Shown: positions 6,297 through 14,171, numbered from the stretch's first letter. The stretch is DNA of 18,245 nt from Halieaceae bacterium UBA3479 (GCA_002377985.1 DFQW01000087.1:3309-21553), one strand, 5' to 3'. Notes: a model not told the origin generated them from the letters alone. Translations and numbers: made by a program.

Positions 6297-8213
6297 GTGG
6301 ATTTCTTCCGCGAGCAGGAGATTGCCCGCCGTAACACGCGTCTGCTGACCATCCTTTTCATCGTCGCGGTGCTGGTGCTCATCGGCATTACCAACGCGCT
6401 ATTCGTTGGCTTCATTCTGGTCGAGACAGACGATGGCGGTTCGGCGACCTTGACTACCGATCTCGTCAGTTGGCAACAGTTCCTCGCTGTGGGGGGCGTC
6501 ATCACACTGGTGATCGGCGCCGTGGTGCTGGTGAACTGGATCAACTTCGCTCGCGGCGGGAGCCAGATTGCCGCTGCGCTGGGCGGCCGACTAGTGCAAC
6601 CCGGCTCGGACGACCCTCTAGAGCGACGCGCTGCCAATATCGTTCAGGAAATGGCGCTGGCAGCCAACATGCCGATTCCGTCGTTATTCGTGCTCGATGC
6701 CGAATCCGGCATCAATGCCTTTGCGGCAGGCACCCGTCCCGCCAATGCCGTTGTGGCAGTGACGCGTGGCGCTCTGACGGCTCTTAACCGGGATCAACTT
6801 CAGGGAGTGATCGGGCACGAGTTCAGCCACATTCTCAATGGCGACATGCGACTCAGCATTCGCCTCGCCGCCATGTTGCGCGGTATTACCTTTATTGGTG
6901 ACGTTGGCAGTATCCTGCTGCGCAGCTCGTCGCGACGCCGCCGCTTCAGATCCAGCGACAAAGATGATGGCCGCGTTGTAGCGCTGGCTGTGGGTCTGGG
7001 GCTGTATCTGATTGGCTTACTGGGTGGCTTGATGGCCGGACTGATCAAATCGGCCATCTCCAAACAAAAAGAATATCTGGCAGATGCCTCGGCCGTGCAG
7101 TTCACCCGCAATCCAGAGGGCATCGGTGATGCCCTGAAAATCATTGGCGGGCACGCATCAGGCACATACGTCGACAGTGCCCGAGCGGAGGAGATGTCGC
7201 ACTTGTTCTTTGGTCAAGTGAAGCATCGCCTCTGGAGCGGCTTCGCCACCCACCCGCCCATAGAAAAGCGTATTGCACGCATAGACCCGGATTGGGATGG
7301 CCAATTTTTGGCAGCTCCTGAACCTGAGAAAGTAGCAGCGCACGCCACATCCGAGGCCGATCCCGGCCACCGTGCTGCACTCGCGGCGATCGCCGCAAGC
7401 GCTACCGTCGCCAACGCCACTCCGGCGGGCTTTGCCGCTCAAACTGACACTACTGCCACGCAAGACGAGGACAGTGAACTGCTGGAGGAAACCCGCGATC
7501 CGTTGGGCGCCATGGCTGTGGTACTGGCCATGGTCTGGGACCCCCGTCACGAAAAAGCCCAGTGGCAGGCCATGGAATCCGACACCATTGCGGGCCTCGC
7601 AGAGACGACGCGTCGATGGTGCGAACCATTGAGGCGACGCACCGGCGCTCAGCGACTGTCGCTTCTGGAGCTGTGTCTTCCCACCCTGCGCGGACTCTCG
7701 GCCGAGCAGTACCGGGTTTTTCGCGAACGGTTGCTCAGCTGGATCAGCGCGGATGGCAAGACCGTGCTCGGTGAATGGTGTCTGTTCCAAATCATTCGGC
7801 ACTATCTCGACCCCGAGTTGCTGGGCACTCGCTCAACGCGGCCACAGCATAAAACCCTGGCGGCCGTTTCTGGCGATCTGGCCACGGCGCTAGGAACGCT
7901 CGCCCATCTGACAGCGGAAGATACCGAGCGAGCGTTCAAGCGGGGAGCTGCGGCACTCGACTTACCTCTGGTTTTGCCCAATGTCGTAGCATTGGACGTG
8001 TCGGCCTTTGGCGCGGCAGTGAATAACCTCTCAGCCTGCTACCCGCTGTTAAAGGTATCGGTATTGAAAGCCATGGCAGCCGTCGCCGCCGATGACGGGG
8101 TCATCAGTGACAGCGAGTTGACGCTGGTCAAAGCCATGGCGGCTGTGATGGACTGTCCGGTGCCGGATGCCATGCTGGCAGCACACGGCATCGCTGTGAC
8201 CGCTACCGACTAG
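6297..8213 (+). CDS. M48 (HtpX-like) membrane zinc metalloprotease with C-terminal TerB-like domain
   Basis: 638 residues. Two N-terminal membrane helices (about 16-42 and 63-82) precede the zinc site H174-E175-F-S-H178, with the third ligand probably E259 in K-E-Y-L-A-D. Another helix (about 227-250) lies between them, the standard HtpX/M48B layout. HtpX itself is about 290 residues, so this protein is twice as long. After an Ala-rich linker (about 340-400) comes an alpha-helical part, and residues about 580-635 contain A-A-V-A-A-D-D-G-V-I-S-D-S-E-L, which resembles the metal-binding acidic loop of TerB/DjlA-type domains. Start: GTG 6297, with GGAG (6286-6289) seven bases upstream. It would degrade misfolded or damaged membrane proteins, perhaps with LemA as partner. 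The large extension may regulate or recruit substrates (inference). Confidence 0.9.
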   Translation: MDFFREQEIARRNTRLLTILFIVAVLVLIGITNALFVGFILVETDDGGSATLTTDLVSWQQFLAVGGVITLVIGAVVLVNWINFARGGSQIAAALGGRLVQPGSDDPLERRAANIVQEMALAANMPIPSLFVLDAESGINAFAAGTRPANAVVAVTRGALTALNRDQLQGVIGHEFSHILNGDMRLSIRLAAMLRGITFIGDVGSILLRSSSRRRRFRSSDKDDGRVVALAVGLGLYLIGLLGGLMAGLIKSAISKQKEYLADASAVQFTRNPEGIGDALKIIGGHASGTYVDSARAEEMSHLFFGQVKHRLWSGFATHPPIEKRIARIDPDWDGQFLAAPEPEKVAAHATSEADPGHRAALAAIAASATVANATPAGFAAQTDTTATQDEDSELLEETRDPLGAMAVVLAMVWDPRHEKAQWQAMESDTIAGLAETTRRWCEPLRRRTGAQRLSLLELCLPTLRGLSAEQYRVFRERLLSWISADGKTVLGEWCLFQIIRHYLDPELLGTRSTRPQHKTLAAVSGDLATALGTLAHLTAEDTERAFKRGAAALDLPLVLPNVVALDVSAFGAAVNNLSACYPLLKVSVLKAMAAVAADDGVISDSELTLVKAMAAVMDCPVPDAMLAAHGIAVTATD

Positions 8214-8265
8214 CAAGCCGATCTCCAGGTTGATCCTTACCAGCCTCATGGCCTAAAGTGCAGCG

Positions 8266-8282
8266 ACTTGTTTGGAACAAGT
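8266..8282. promoter_or_regulatory. Perfect 7-3-7 inverted repeat, likely operator of the catabolic operon
   Basis: ACTTGTT-TGG-AACAAGT is a perfect palindrome with a 3-base centre, 48 bases before the first start codon of the operon. A TTAT...ATAA dyad (8282-8296) follows directly. The size and symmetry fit a dimeric TetR- or GntR-type repressor, the usual regulators of acyl-CoA-responsive catabolic operons. It overlaps the possible -35, so repression by occlusion is plausible. It lacks a T-run and the stem is short, so it is unlikely to be a terminator. Confidence 0.5.
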
Positions 8283-8297
8283 TATTGCGACGATAAC
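8268..8297 (+). promoter_or_regulatory. Candidate promoter of the catabolic operon
   Basis: TTGTTT (8268-8273) and GATAAC (8292-8297; 4 of 6 to TATAAT) are 18 bases apart in the 116-base gap after the protease gene. The -35 lies within the inverted repeat. Both boxes are imperfect; the location and the operator support it more than the match does. Confidence 0.35.
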
Positions 8298-8329
8298 CAC
8301 TAAAAACGTGTCTGCAGAGGACCCACGCC

Positions 8330-8743
8330 ATGCCATCAGCCGAAGACCGTCTCGCTATTTCAGAAGTATTGAACCGAATGGCCTACTACTACGATGAGGG
8401 CCGTCTTGATGAGCTCTCAGCCTGCTTTGCCGACAACGCCATCATGAGCATGCAAATCGCCGGCGGCGATATGGTGGGGCCGTTTGAAGGCCGCGATAAC
8501 ATTATGGAACTCTACCGCGGCGCCAAGTCGACTCAAACTGACGTGCGCCGCCACGACATTACCAACATTATGTTTGACGCTTCCGGCGATACCCTCGCGG
8601 TCACATCCTATCTGACCCTGTTCGCGACCGAGCACGGTGAGACAAAGTTACTGACCACCGGGGTCTATCGTGACCAGGTGGCGCAGGTAGCAGGTGACTG
8701 GAAGATCACGCGGCGTCATATCGATCTCGACAGCGCTTACTGA
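8330..8743 (+). CDS. SnoaL/NTF2-like domain protein
   Basis: 137 residues, a single alpha+beta NTF2-like barrel. It shows A-I-S-E-V-L-N-R-M-A-Y-Y-Y-D at 9-22, the acidic D-E-L-S-A-C-F-A-D-N-A segment at 27-37, G-P-F-E-G-R-D-N-I at 51-59, and a final W-K-I-T-R-R-H-I-D at about 125-133. These are characteristic of SnoaL_4-type proteins. The family includes ketosteroid isomerases, polyketide cyclases, dehydratases and small subunits of ring-hydroxylating oxygenases, so the exact reaction is open. It heads the operon, with AGAGG (8316-8320) nine bases upstream, and lies nine bases before the acyl-CoA ligase. A Rieske alpha subunit sits later in the operon. Beta subunits of such oxygenases share this fold but are usually about 160-180 residues, so a partner role is possible though not favoured. 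Confidence 0.85.
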   Translation: MPSAEDRLAISEVLNRMAYYYDEGRLDELSACFADNAIMSMQIAGGDMVGPFEGRDNIMELYRGAKSTQTDVRRHDITNIMFDASGDTLAVTSYLTLFATEHGETKLLTTGVYRDQVAQVAGDWKITRRHIDLDSAY

Positions 8744-8752
8744 GCACTCCGC

Positions 8753-10309
8753 GTGAATCTCGGCCGCATTCCCGCAAAGACTGCCCTGCTGAACCCCGGC
8801 AAGGAAGCGCTGATTGATATCCCTAACAATCGCCGAATGTCTTTCGGTGAACTGGACGAGCGCATCCGGCGACTGGGTAATGGACTGTGCACCGAGCTCG
8901 GTCTGAGCAAAGGGGATCGCGTTGCCATTTTGTCCAAGAACTGTATCCAGTACATGGAAGTCTTCTATGCCTGTGCGCGTTGCGGACTCATCGCCCAGCC
9001 GCTCAACTGGAGGCTCAGCGAGCCCGAGATGGCGAAGATTCTAGCGGATGGCGAGCCCAGCGTGCTCATCGGATCTGAAGAGTACAGCGACCAGACCACG
9101 CGCTTGACGGCGGACCTGAAGATCCCCTCCGCACTGGTTTTTACCGCCGATCCCGACTGCCGTTACGAGCAGTTGATCGCCAACGCCAGCGACGCAGAAC
9201 CCGCATCCTCGACAGATGTTAGCGGGGATGATCCAGTCCTTATCCTCTACACCGGGGGTACCACCGGCGAGTCCAAGGGCGCCCTGCACTCCCATCATTC
9301 GCTTTACATGGGCATGCTGAATCAGTCCATTGCAGAGCGGATTGTGCCGACTGATGTCTACATGCTCACCGGCCAAATGTTCCATATACCGGTGGCACTG
9401 GCCATGAACTACATGGCGCACGGCTGCCCCGTGGTCTTGATTAATTTTGAGGCCAAACTGGCCCTCGATGTGATTCAGCAGGAGCGCGTGTCTGCTTTTC
9501 TCGGCATTACCACCATGATCAATTGGATGATGGCAGTGGAGGGATTCGCAGATTATGACTTGAGCAGCCTGCGCAACTTCCAATACGGCGGGGGCCCCAT
9601 GCCCCGCACCGTGGTGGAAGCGGCTTTGAAGGCCTTCCCCTGCACAATGATTCAGGGTTATGGCCAAACCGAAGGCATGACCATGACGTTTCTGTCACAG
9701 GAAGATCACACCCGCGCAATACAGGGCGATCACCCAGAGCGATTGGCTTCCTGCGGCCGGGAGGGATTTGTCTCAGAAATCCGAGTCGTCGACACCCATG
9801 GCAAGCCTGTCCCGAGAGACGGGGTCAGCGCGGGCGAGATCATTGTTCGCTCAGAGGCCAACATGCTGGGCTACTGGCGACGACCGGAGCTGACCGCGCA
9901 AACGCTCCGGGACGGTTGGATGTGGACCGGAGACATCGCTACCTGGGACGAGGATGGTTACGTGTTTATCGTCGATCGGGCCAAAGACATGATTATTTCG
10001 GGCGGCGAAAATATTTACAGTACGCAGGTTGAGGCGGCGATTCATCAGCACCCTGCCGTGCTGGAATCCGCGGTTTTCGGCGTACCGGACGATGTCTGGG
10101 GCGAGGCTGTCAAAGCGGTGGTGGTGCTCAAGCCCGGAGAGACCGCGACCGAGGCTGAAATTATCGCTGAGGCCAGTAAGCATCTGGCTTCCTATCAAAA
10201 ACCCAAGTCGGTGGATTTTGTCGATGCCTTACCCAAGGCCCCCACGGGTAAGATCCTGAAGCGGGACTTACGCGAGCCGTATTGGCGCGATGCGGAGCGC
10301 AATGTATGA
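8753..10309 (+). CDS. Acyl-CoA ligase (AMP-dependent synthetase, FadD-like)
   Basis: 518 residues with the full ANL motif set: P-loop Y-T-G-G-T-T-G-E-S-K-G at 166-176, G-Y-G-Q-T-E at 302-307, T-G-D at 392-394, hinge D-R-A-K-D at 408-412, and catalytic K500 in P-T-G-K-I. It converts a carboxylic acid to its CoA thioester with ATP. The overall pattern (I-S-G-G-E-N-I-Y at 415-422) is that of medium- to long-chain, aromatic or steroid-acid CoA ligases. The GTG start at 8753 leaves nine bases after the SnoaL-like gene; its ribosome site is weak, so coupling is likely. It overlaps the first MaoC gene by ATGA. Given the downstream hydratase/aldolase genes, it should be the entry step of the catabolic pathway, making the CoA ester they act on. 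Confidence 0.92.
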   Translation: MNLGRIPAKTALLNPGKEALIDIPNNRRMSFGELDERIRRLGNGLCTELGLSKGDRVAILSKNCIQYMEVFYACARCGLIAQPLNWRLSEPEMAKILADGEPSVLIGSEEYSDQTTRLTADLKIPSALVFTADPDCRYEQLIANASDAEPASSTDVSGDDPVLILYTGGTTGESKGALHSHHSLYMGMLNQSIAERIVPTDVYMLTGQMFHIPVALAMNYMAHGCPVVLINFEAKLALDVIQQERVSAFLGITTMINWMMAVEGFADYDLSSLRNFQYGGGPMPRTVVEAALKAFPCTMIQGYGQTEGMTMTFLSQEDHTRAIQGDHPERLASCGREGFVSEIRVVDTHGKPVPRDGVSAGEIIVRSEANMLGYWRRPELTAQTLRDGWMWTGDIATWDEDGYVFIVDRAKDMIISGGENIYSTQVEAAIHQHPAVLESAVFGVPDDVWGEAVKAVVVLKPGETATEAEIIAEASKHLASYQKPKSVDFVDALPKAPTGKILKRDLREPYWRDAERNV

Positions 10310-10761
10310 CGGCTTTGCTCTCGGAGGAGATCCTCTCCTGCATCGGCCGACAGAGTTCGCCCCGACGGGAAATCGTCACCCGTCGCGACATCCGAAAGTA
10401 TGCCATTGCTACTGATAACCGACAGGCGAAGTACCTCGCAGGTGACGTGGCCCCACCGCTATTTCATGTGCATCTGTTTTGGGATGTAGTGCCGCTGAGC
10501 GAGCTTTCGCCCGACGGTGTTTCCATCGACACGCTCTTGCCTCGATTCCCCCTCGAAAAGGCGATGGCAGGGGGCCTCGATATCACCTACCACCAACCCA
10601 TCAAGCCCGGCGACTGGCTAACCGCTACCCGGACACTCACTGACATCTATGAAAAATCGGGGCGCAGCGGCCCGCTGATTTTCTACGAAGTGCTGATGGA
10701 AGTGCGTAACGACGCGGGCGAGCCAGTCGTCACCGAAAAGACCACGAGGATTCTGAGATGA
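10306..10761 (+). CDS. MaoC-like hydratase, N-terminal-type single hot-dog domain (FAS1-like dehydratase)
   Basis: 151 residues. It fits the MaoC_dehydratas_N / FAS1-like hot-dog domain: R-D-I-R-K-Y-A-I-A-T-D-N at 27-38, A-P-P-L-F at 49-53, A-G-G-L-D-I-T-Y-H-Q-P-I-K-P-G-D at 88-103, and E-K-S-G-R-S-G-P-L-I-F at 116-126. These domains usually lack the catalytic Asp/His and form a heterodimer with an active MaoC domain. The ATG at 10306 overlaps the ligase stop (ATGA), with GGAG (10294-10297) eight bases ahead. An upstream in-frame TTG at 10282 is not favoured. The next gene overlaps by another ATGA. With that partner it should form an enoyl-CoA hydratase comparable to the ChsH1-ChsH2 complex of cholesterol side-chain degradation (inference by architecture). 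Confidence 0.85.
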   Translation: MTALLSEEILSCIGRQSSPRREIVTRRDIRKYAIATDNRQAKYLAGDVAPPLFHVHLFWDVVPLSELSPDGVSIDTLLPRFPLEKAMAGGLDITYHQPIKPGDWLTATRTLTDIYEKSGRSGPLIFYEVLMEVRNDAGEPVVTEKTTRILR

Positions 10762-11165
10762 GCCTCACGCCAAAGGTGGGCATGGCGCTTCCCGAACGCC
10801 AGCACCTCTGCGAGGTGGTGCAACAAATGCTCTACAACGCCTCCTTATGGAACGGCCATCGGATTCATTTCGACGTGCCCTACGCGACCGAAGTCGAGGG
10901 ATATCCGGGCCTGGTGGTGGCGGGACCACTGATCGGCGACTGGCTGCATCAAGTTGTTGATGAATGGCTCGGCGACGCCGGCATGATCACGGGTATTGAA
11001 TATTCAAACCGGGTTGCCGCCTTTATCGGCGAGACCGTGACGGCCGGCGGCACGGTGACCGCCTATGATCCGGAGTCAGGTGAAATTCGGCTCGAGGTGT
11101 ACGTCAAAAATGATCGCGAAGAAGTGCTTGCGCCCGGCGTCGTAACGGCCAGGCTGGAACGGTAG
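10758..11165 (+). CDS. MaoC-like hydratase, catalytic-type single hot-dog domain
   Basis: 135 residues. The segment Y-N-A-S-L-W-N-G-H-R-I-H-F-D at 26-39, followed by Y-A-T-E-V-E-G-Y-P-G-L-V-V-A-G-P-L at 42-58, is the signature of (R)-hydratase-type MaoC domains, equivalent to Y...G-D-x-N-P-x-H. Asn32 stands where many hydratases have Asp, a variation I associate with mesaconyl-C4-CoA-hydratase-like and ChsH-like members; H37 is the likely catalytic His. The start overlaps the previous gene's stop (ATGA at 10758-10761), and GAGGA sits seven bases upstream. It should pair with the preceding MaoC-like protein to hydrate an alpha,beta-unsaturated acyl-CoA and supply the beta-hydroxyacyl-CoA to the thiolase-fold protein encoded next. 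Confidence 0.85.
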   Translation: MSLTPKVGMALPERQHLCEVVQQMLYNASLWNGHRIHFDVPYATEVEGYPGLVVAGPLIGDWLHQVVDEWLGDAGMITGIEYSNRVAAFIGETVTAGGTVTAYDPESGEIRLEVYVKNDREEVLAPGVVTARLER

Positions 11166-11175
11166 CGAGACGTCG

Positions 11176-12354
11176 ATGGCAAAGAGCGGATTAAACAGCA
11201 CCTGCGCACTGATCGGCATGGCCGAGAGCGACGTGGGAATCGTCCCGGACAAGACACCGCGGGAGCTCTGCGTTCAGGTGACGCTGGATGCGGTGCGTGA
11301 CGCGGGGCTGACGCTGCAGGAGGTTGACGGCCTCATCACCTGCAATGCCTTTGCAGAGCCCATCATGTATCACGCGGAAGCGGTGGCAGAATATTTGGGC
11401 TGGCAACCCAGGCACTGCGTCACTGTGAACACCGGTGGTGGCACCACGTTTATGGCAATCAAGATGGCTGCCGCAGCCATCGCCGCAGGAATGGCACATA
11501 CCATTGTCGTAGCCATGGCAGACAGTCTGCGGAGTTTTATGACCCGCGAGCAGGCGATGGTGGTGCAGTCGAGCTCCGGGCATCCTCATTACGAGCAACC
11601 GTATGGACCCACGGTACCTGCCTACTATGCGCTGATTGCACGAGCGCACATGGACCGCTTTGGTACTACCGAGGAACATTTTGCGCACGCGGCGGTATCT
11701 TGCCGAGCGTGGGCCAACCAGCATCCGAAGGCGCAAATGCGAGACTTGATAAGCATCGAGGACGTCATGGGCTCTCGCCCCATCGCCGATCCTCTCAAGG
11801 TTCTCGACTGCTCTCTCGTGTCTGATGGGGGTGCTGCTGTGGTAATCACCCGCGGGGACCGCGCGAGCAACGCTGCCCAAAAGCCGATCTACCTATTGGG
11901 TTATGGCGAGGGTCACGCCTACGAGCACATCAGTCAGGCTCAGGATCTCACGACATCCGCGGCCGTCACATCGGGCCGAGCAGCCTACGCAGATTCAGGT
12001 TTGACCCCCAATGATATGGACTTACTGCAGCTATACGATTGCTTTACCCCCGCCCTGCTCATACAGATCGAAGACCTCGGTTTTTGCGCCAAAGGTGAGG
12101 GAGGCGACTGGTTGGCGAGCGGCATCAGCCTGCCCGGGGGGACTAAACCGCTTAATACCCATGGCGGCATGTTGTCCTACTGTCATCCGGGTAATCCGGG
12201 TGCGATGTTCGGGCTGACCGAGGCGATGTTGCAGCTGAGAGGGCAAGCCGGTGAGCGGCAACTGGCCGGCATGAATACGGCGCTGTGCCATGCGCAGGGC
12301 GGCATCATGTCCAGCCACGCCACACTGATTCTGGGGAACGCGCGACCATCATGA
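11176..12354 (+). CDS. Thiolase-fold protein of SCP-x/Ltp2 type, probable retro-aldolase
   Basis: 392 residues of the thiolase superfamily ('lipid-transfer protein'/acetyl-CoA acetyltransferase-like). The usual nucleophilic Cys (V-N-x-x-C-A-S-G) is absent: residues 84-91 read V-N-T-G-G-G-T-T. The late His motif is N-T-H-G-G at 327-331, followed by S-Y-C-H-P-G-N-P-G (334-342). Tyrosines at 287 (L-Y-D-C-F) and 335 (S-Y-C-H-P) stand where I recall conserved catalytic tyrosines in Ltp2-like steroid side-chain aldolases; this needs an alignment. A Cys-less thiolase cannot do ordinary thiolysis, but Ltp2-type enzymes cleave beta-hydroxyacyl-CoA by retro-aldol reaction together with a DUF35 partner, and a DUF35 gene overlaps this one (ATGA). 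The gene starts ten bases after the MaoC pair with a weak ribosome site. Confidence 0.85.
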   Translation: MAKSGLNSTCALIGMAESDVGIVPDKTPRELCVQVTLDAVRDAGLTLQEVDGLITCNAFAEPIMYHAEAVAEYLGWQPRHCVTVNTGGGTTFMAIKMAAAAIAAGMAHTIVVAMADSLRSFMTREQAMVVQSSSGHPHYEQPYGPTVPAYYALIARAHMDRFGTTEEHFAHAAVSCRAWANQHPKAQMRDLISIEDVMGSRPIADPLKVLDCSLVSDGGAAVVITRGDRASNAAQKPIYLLGYGEGHAYEHISQAQDLTTSAAVTSGRAAYADSGLTPNDMDLLQLYDCFTPALLIQIEDLGFCAKGEGGDWLASGISLPGGTKPLNTHGGMLSYCHPGNPGAMFGLTEAMLQLRGQAGERQLAGMNTALCHAQGGIMSSHATLILGNARPS

Positions 12355-12758
12355 GCAGACCCATACCTCGTCCCTCTCCCACCGAGCAGCCATTCTATGA
12401 CGCCTGCGCTCGTGGCGAACTGGCACTGCAATACTGCAAGCCCTGCAACCGATTCCTGTTTTACCCGAGAACCCACTGCGATCACTGCCACAATCCTACA
12501 CTCGAGTGGCGGCAGGTGAGCGGCGAGGGCACTATCGCCAGCTATACCGTGGTGCGAAGATCGGTATCCGAGGCCTTTACGGCCCCCTACGTAATCGCGC
12601 TTATCGACCTGGCCGAGGGCCCGAGAATAATGAGCCAGATCGTTGACACTGAACCAGAGGTGCTGGCAGTGGGACAATCAGTCTTAGTTGCGTTCGAGGA
12701 ATGGTCAGACGATATCAAACTACCCGTTTTTAAATTGCGAGGCGTTTTGGGCAAATGA
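12351..12758 (+). CDS. DUF35 zinc-ribbon/OB-fold protein (thiolase partner)
   Basis: 135 residues. An N-terminal helix (P-F-Y-D-A-C-A-R-G-E-L at 14-24) leads into a rubredoxin-like zinc ribbon with C29-x-x-C32 and C43-x-x-C46. An OB-fold follows, with G-E-G-T-I-A-S-Y-T-V-V at 58-68. DUF35 proteins are obligate partners of thiolase-like enzymes in several families (archaeal acetoacetyl-CoA thiolase/HMGCS complexes, Ltp2-ChsH2). Here DUF35 is a separate polypeptide, not fused to a MaoC domain as in actinobacterial ChsH2. The ATG at 12351 overlaps the thiolase stop by ATGA. The frame is open further upstream, but those codons lie inside the thiolase gene and do not fit the family. Confidence 0.9.
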   Translation: MSRPIPRPSPTEQPFYDACARGELALQYCKPCNRFLFYPRTHCDHCHNPTLEWRQVSGEGTIASYTVVRRSVSEAFTAPYVIALIDLAEGPRIMSQIVDTEPEVLAVGQSVLVAFEEWSDDIKLPVFKLRGVLGK

Positions 12759-12791
12759 GTCCCGACTCAACACCCAGAAAGTGAGGAGAAA

Positions 12792-14144
12792 ATGAACAGC
12801 CGAATGATTCCTGTTGCCGTAATCAATCCCGAGGCAAACCCGGAGAGCCTCGAGGCTAAACAGCCTGCCATCGACAATGGTGCGGAAGTCTATGCCAAGG
12901 ACGGATATTTTAGTCGCGAGTATATGGCGCGTGAGTGGCATAAAGTCTGGACAGAAAGCTGGTTGATCGCTGGCGTCAGCGCAGATCTTGGTGAGGTCGG
13001 CGACTACTTTCTTTTTAAGGTGCGCGACGAATCCATTATCGTGACCAAAACGGCGGCGGGGATCAGCGCGTTTTACAACGTTTGCCCGCATCGCGGCGCC
13101 CGTTTGCTCACTGAAGAGCGCGGCAATAAAAAAGTATTCGTATGCCCTTTCCACAGCTGGAGTTTCCGTAACGACGGGACGCTTCGCGCCATCACCGACG
13201 AGGAGACCTTTCAGGACGCAGTGATCTGTCATCGACCGGGCCTGACCCCGGTAGCGTGTGAGGAGCATGCCGGTTTGATTTTTATCAGCATGTCTGACGA
13301 CCCGATCCCGCTTAAGACCGCCATTGGCCTACCCGAGGGTTACCTCGAGAACTATCAAATCGACAAGATGCGGGTAGTCCGACATGTTCGCAGCGAGTGG
13401 GGCTCCAACTGGAAAGTGGGTGTTGAGGCCTTTTATGAGAGTTATCACCTCCACGCAGTGCATCCCGAAACCCGGGGCGTTATGGGTGACCTTAATGTGC
13501 AATACGATTTGTACCCCGGGGGCGCGAGTCGCATGATCGTCCCGCTGGGACAGCCCAGCCCCCGTCAGGCTGACCAGACCACCGTCAACGAAGGTCTGCA
13601 GTGGATGCTACAGGAGGCGGGCGTGGATCCCGCCGAGTTTTCGGGCACTGCTGCCGATGTGCGGGCCGCCATCCAGCAGGCGAAACGAGCGCGATCCGAT
13701 CGACTCAATTTGGGCTACGAACGATTCTCCGATGGGCAGCTGTCAGACAGCTGGGCCACGGGTCTGTTTCCCAATGTGCAAATCGGCTGCCATCCCGAGG
13801 CCATCTTTCTGATGCGTTTTATGCCCCACGATACGGATCCCGAGCGCTTCTGGTACGACACCATGACCCTGATGTTTCCCGTGGATGACCCCAATTACTG
13901 CCCACCGGCGTGGATGGGCCTACCCGAGGGCACCGACGTAACTGGGCAGCACAGACCCGCGACCGAGCAGTTCCTGATCGATGAGGATCCCGGCCTCGGT
14001 CTGGTCTTGAGTCAGGATGCGGCTTTCCTACCTTCGGTTCAGGAAGGCATGCGCAGCAAGGCGTTTAAGGGCCAGCTATGGGGGGAACAGGAGCAACGTC
14101 TGCGCCACTTCCATGTTGAACTGGAACGCTGGCTCAATCGCTGA
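12792..14144 (+). CDS. Rieske non-heme iron ring-hydroxylating oxygenase, alpha subunit
   Basis: 450 residues. The Rieske [2Fe-2S] ligands are C98-x-H100 (N-V-C-P-H-R-G) and C118-x-x-H121 (C-P-F-H-S-W). The catalytic mononuclear iron site shows H219 and H224 in Y-E-S-Y-H-L-H-A-V-H-P, preceded by E212 where a bridging acid is expected. D409 (Q-D-A-A-F-L-P-S-V-Q-E-G-M) is the likely distal Asp ligand. The length is that of aromatic-ring dioxygenase alpha subunits (about 420-460), longer than steroid 9-alpha-hydroxylase KshA (about 380). GAGGAGA lies just upstream of the ATG, 33 bases after the DUF35 gene. The enzyme would hydroxylate an aromatic or alicyclic ring, or demethylate a substrate, with O2 and two electrons. 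No ferredoxin, reductase or clear beta subunit is in the window. Confidence 0.93.
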   Translation: MNSRMIPVAVINPEANPESLEAKQPAIDNGAEVYAKDGYFSREYMAREWHKVWTESWLIAGVSADLGEVGDYFLFKVRDESIIVTKTAAGISAFYNVCPHRGARLLTEERGNKKVFVCPFHSWSFRNDGTLRAITDEETFQDAVICHRPGLTPVACEEHAGLIFISMSDDPIPLKTAIGLPEGYLENYQIDKMRVVRHVRSEWGSNWKVGVEAFYESYHLHAVHPETRGVMGDLNVQYDLYPGGASRMIVPLGQPSPRQADQTTVNEGLQWMLQEAGVDPAEFSGTAADVRAAIQQAKRARSDRLNLGYERFSDGQLSDSWATGLFPNVQIGCHPEAIFLMRFMPHDTDPERFWYDTMTLMFPVDDPNYCPPAWMGLPEGTDVTGQHRPATEQFLIDEDPGLGLVLSQDAAFLPSVQEGMRSKAFKGQLWGEQEQRLRHFHVELERWLNR

Positions 14145-14171
14145 AAGCCTTGCAATCTCGAAGCCGCTTAG

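Noticed and set aside
7158..7802. 214-codon open frame on the minus strand
   Set aside because: It lies opposite the M48 protease gene, has no recognisable domain or ribosome site, and is a shadow of the GC-rich coding strand.
9041..9667. 208-codon open frame on the minus strand
   Set aside because: It is antisense to the acyl-CoA ligase, with a His/Gly-rich shadow composition and no motif.
11191..11880. 229-codon open frame on the minus strand
   Set aside because: It is antisense to the thiolase-fold gene, His/Arg-rich and without family features.
12720..13268. 182-codon open frame on the minus strand across the DUF35/Rieske junction
   Set aside because: It overlaps the Rieske cluster motifs on the other strand and shows no domain or upstream ribosome site.
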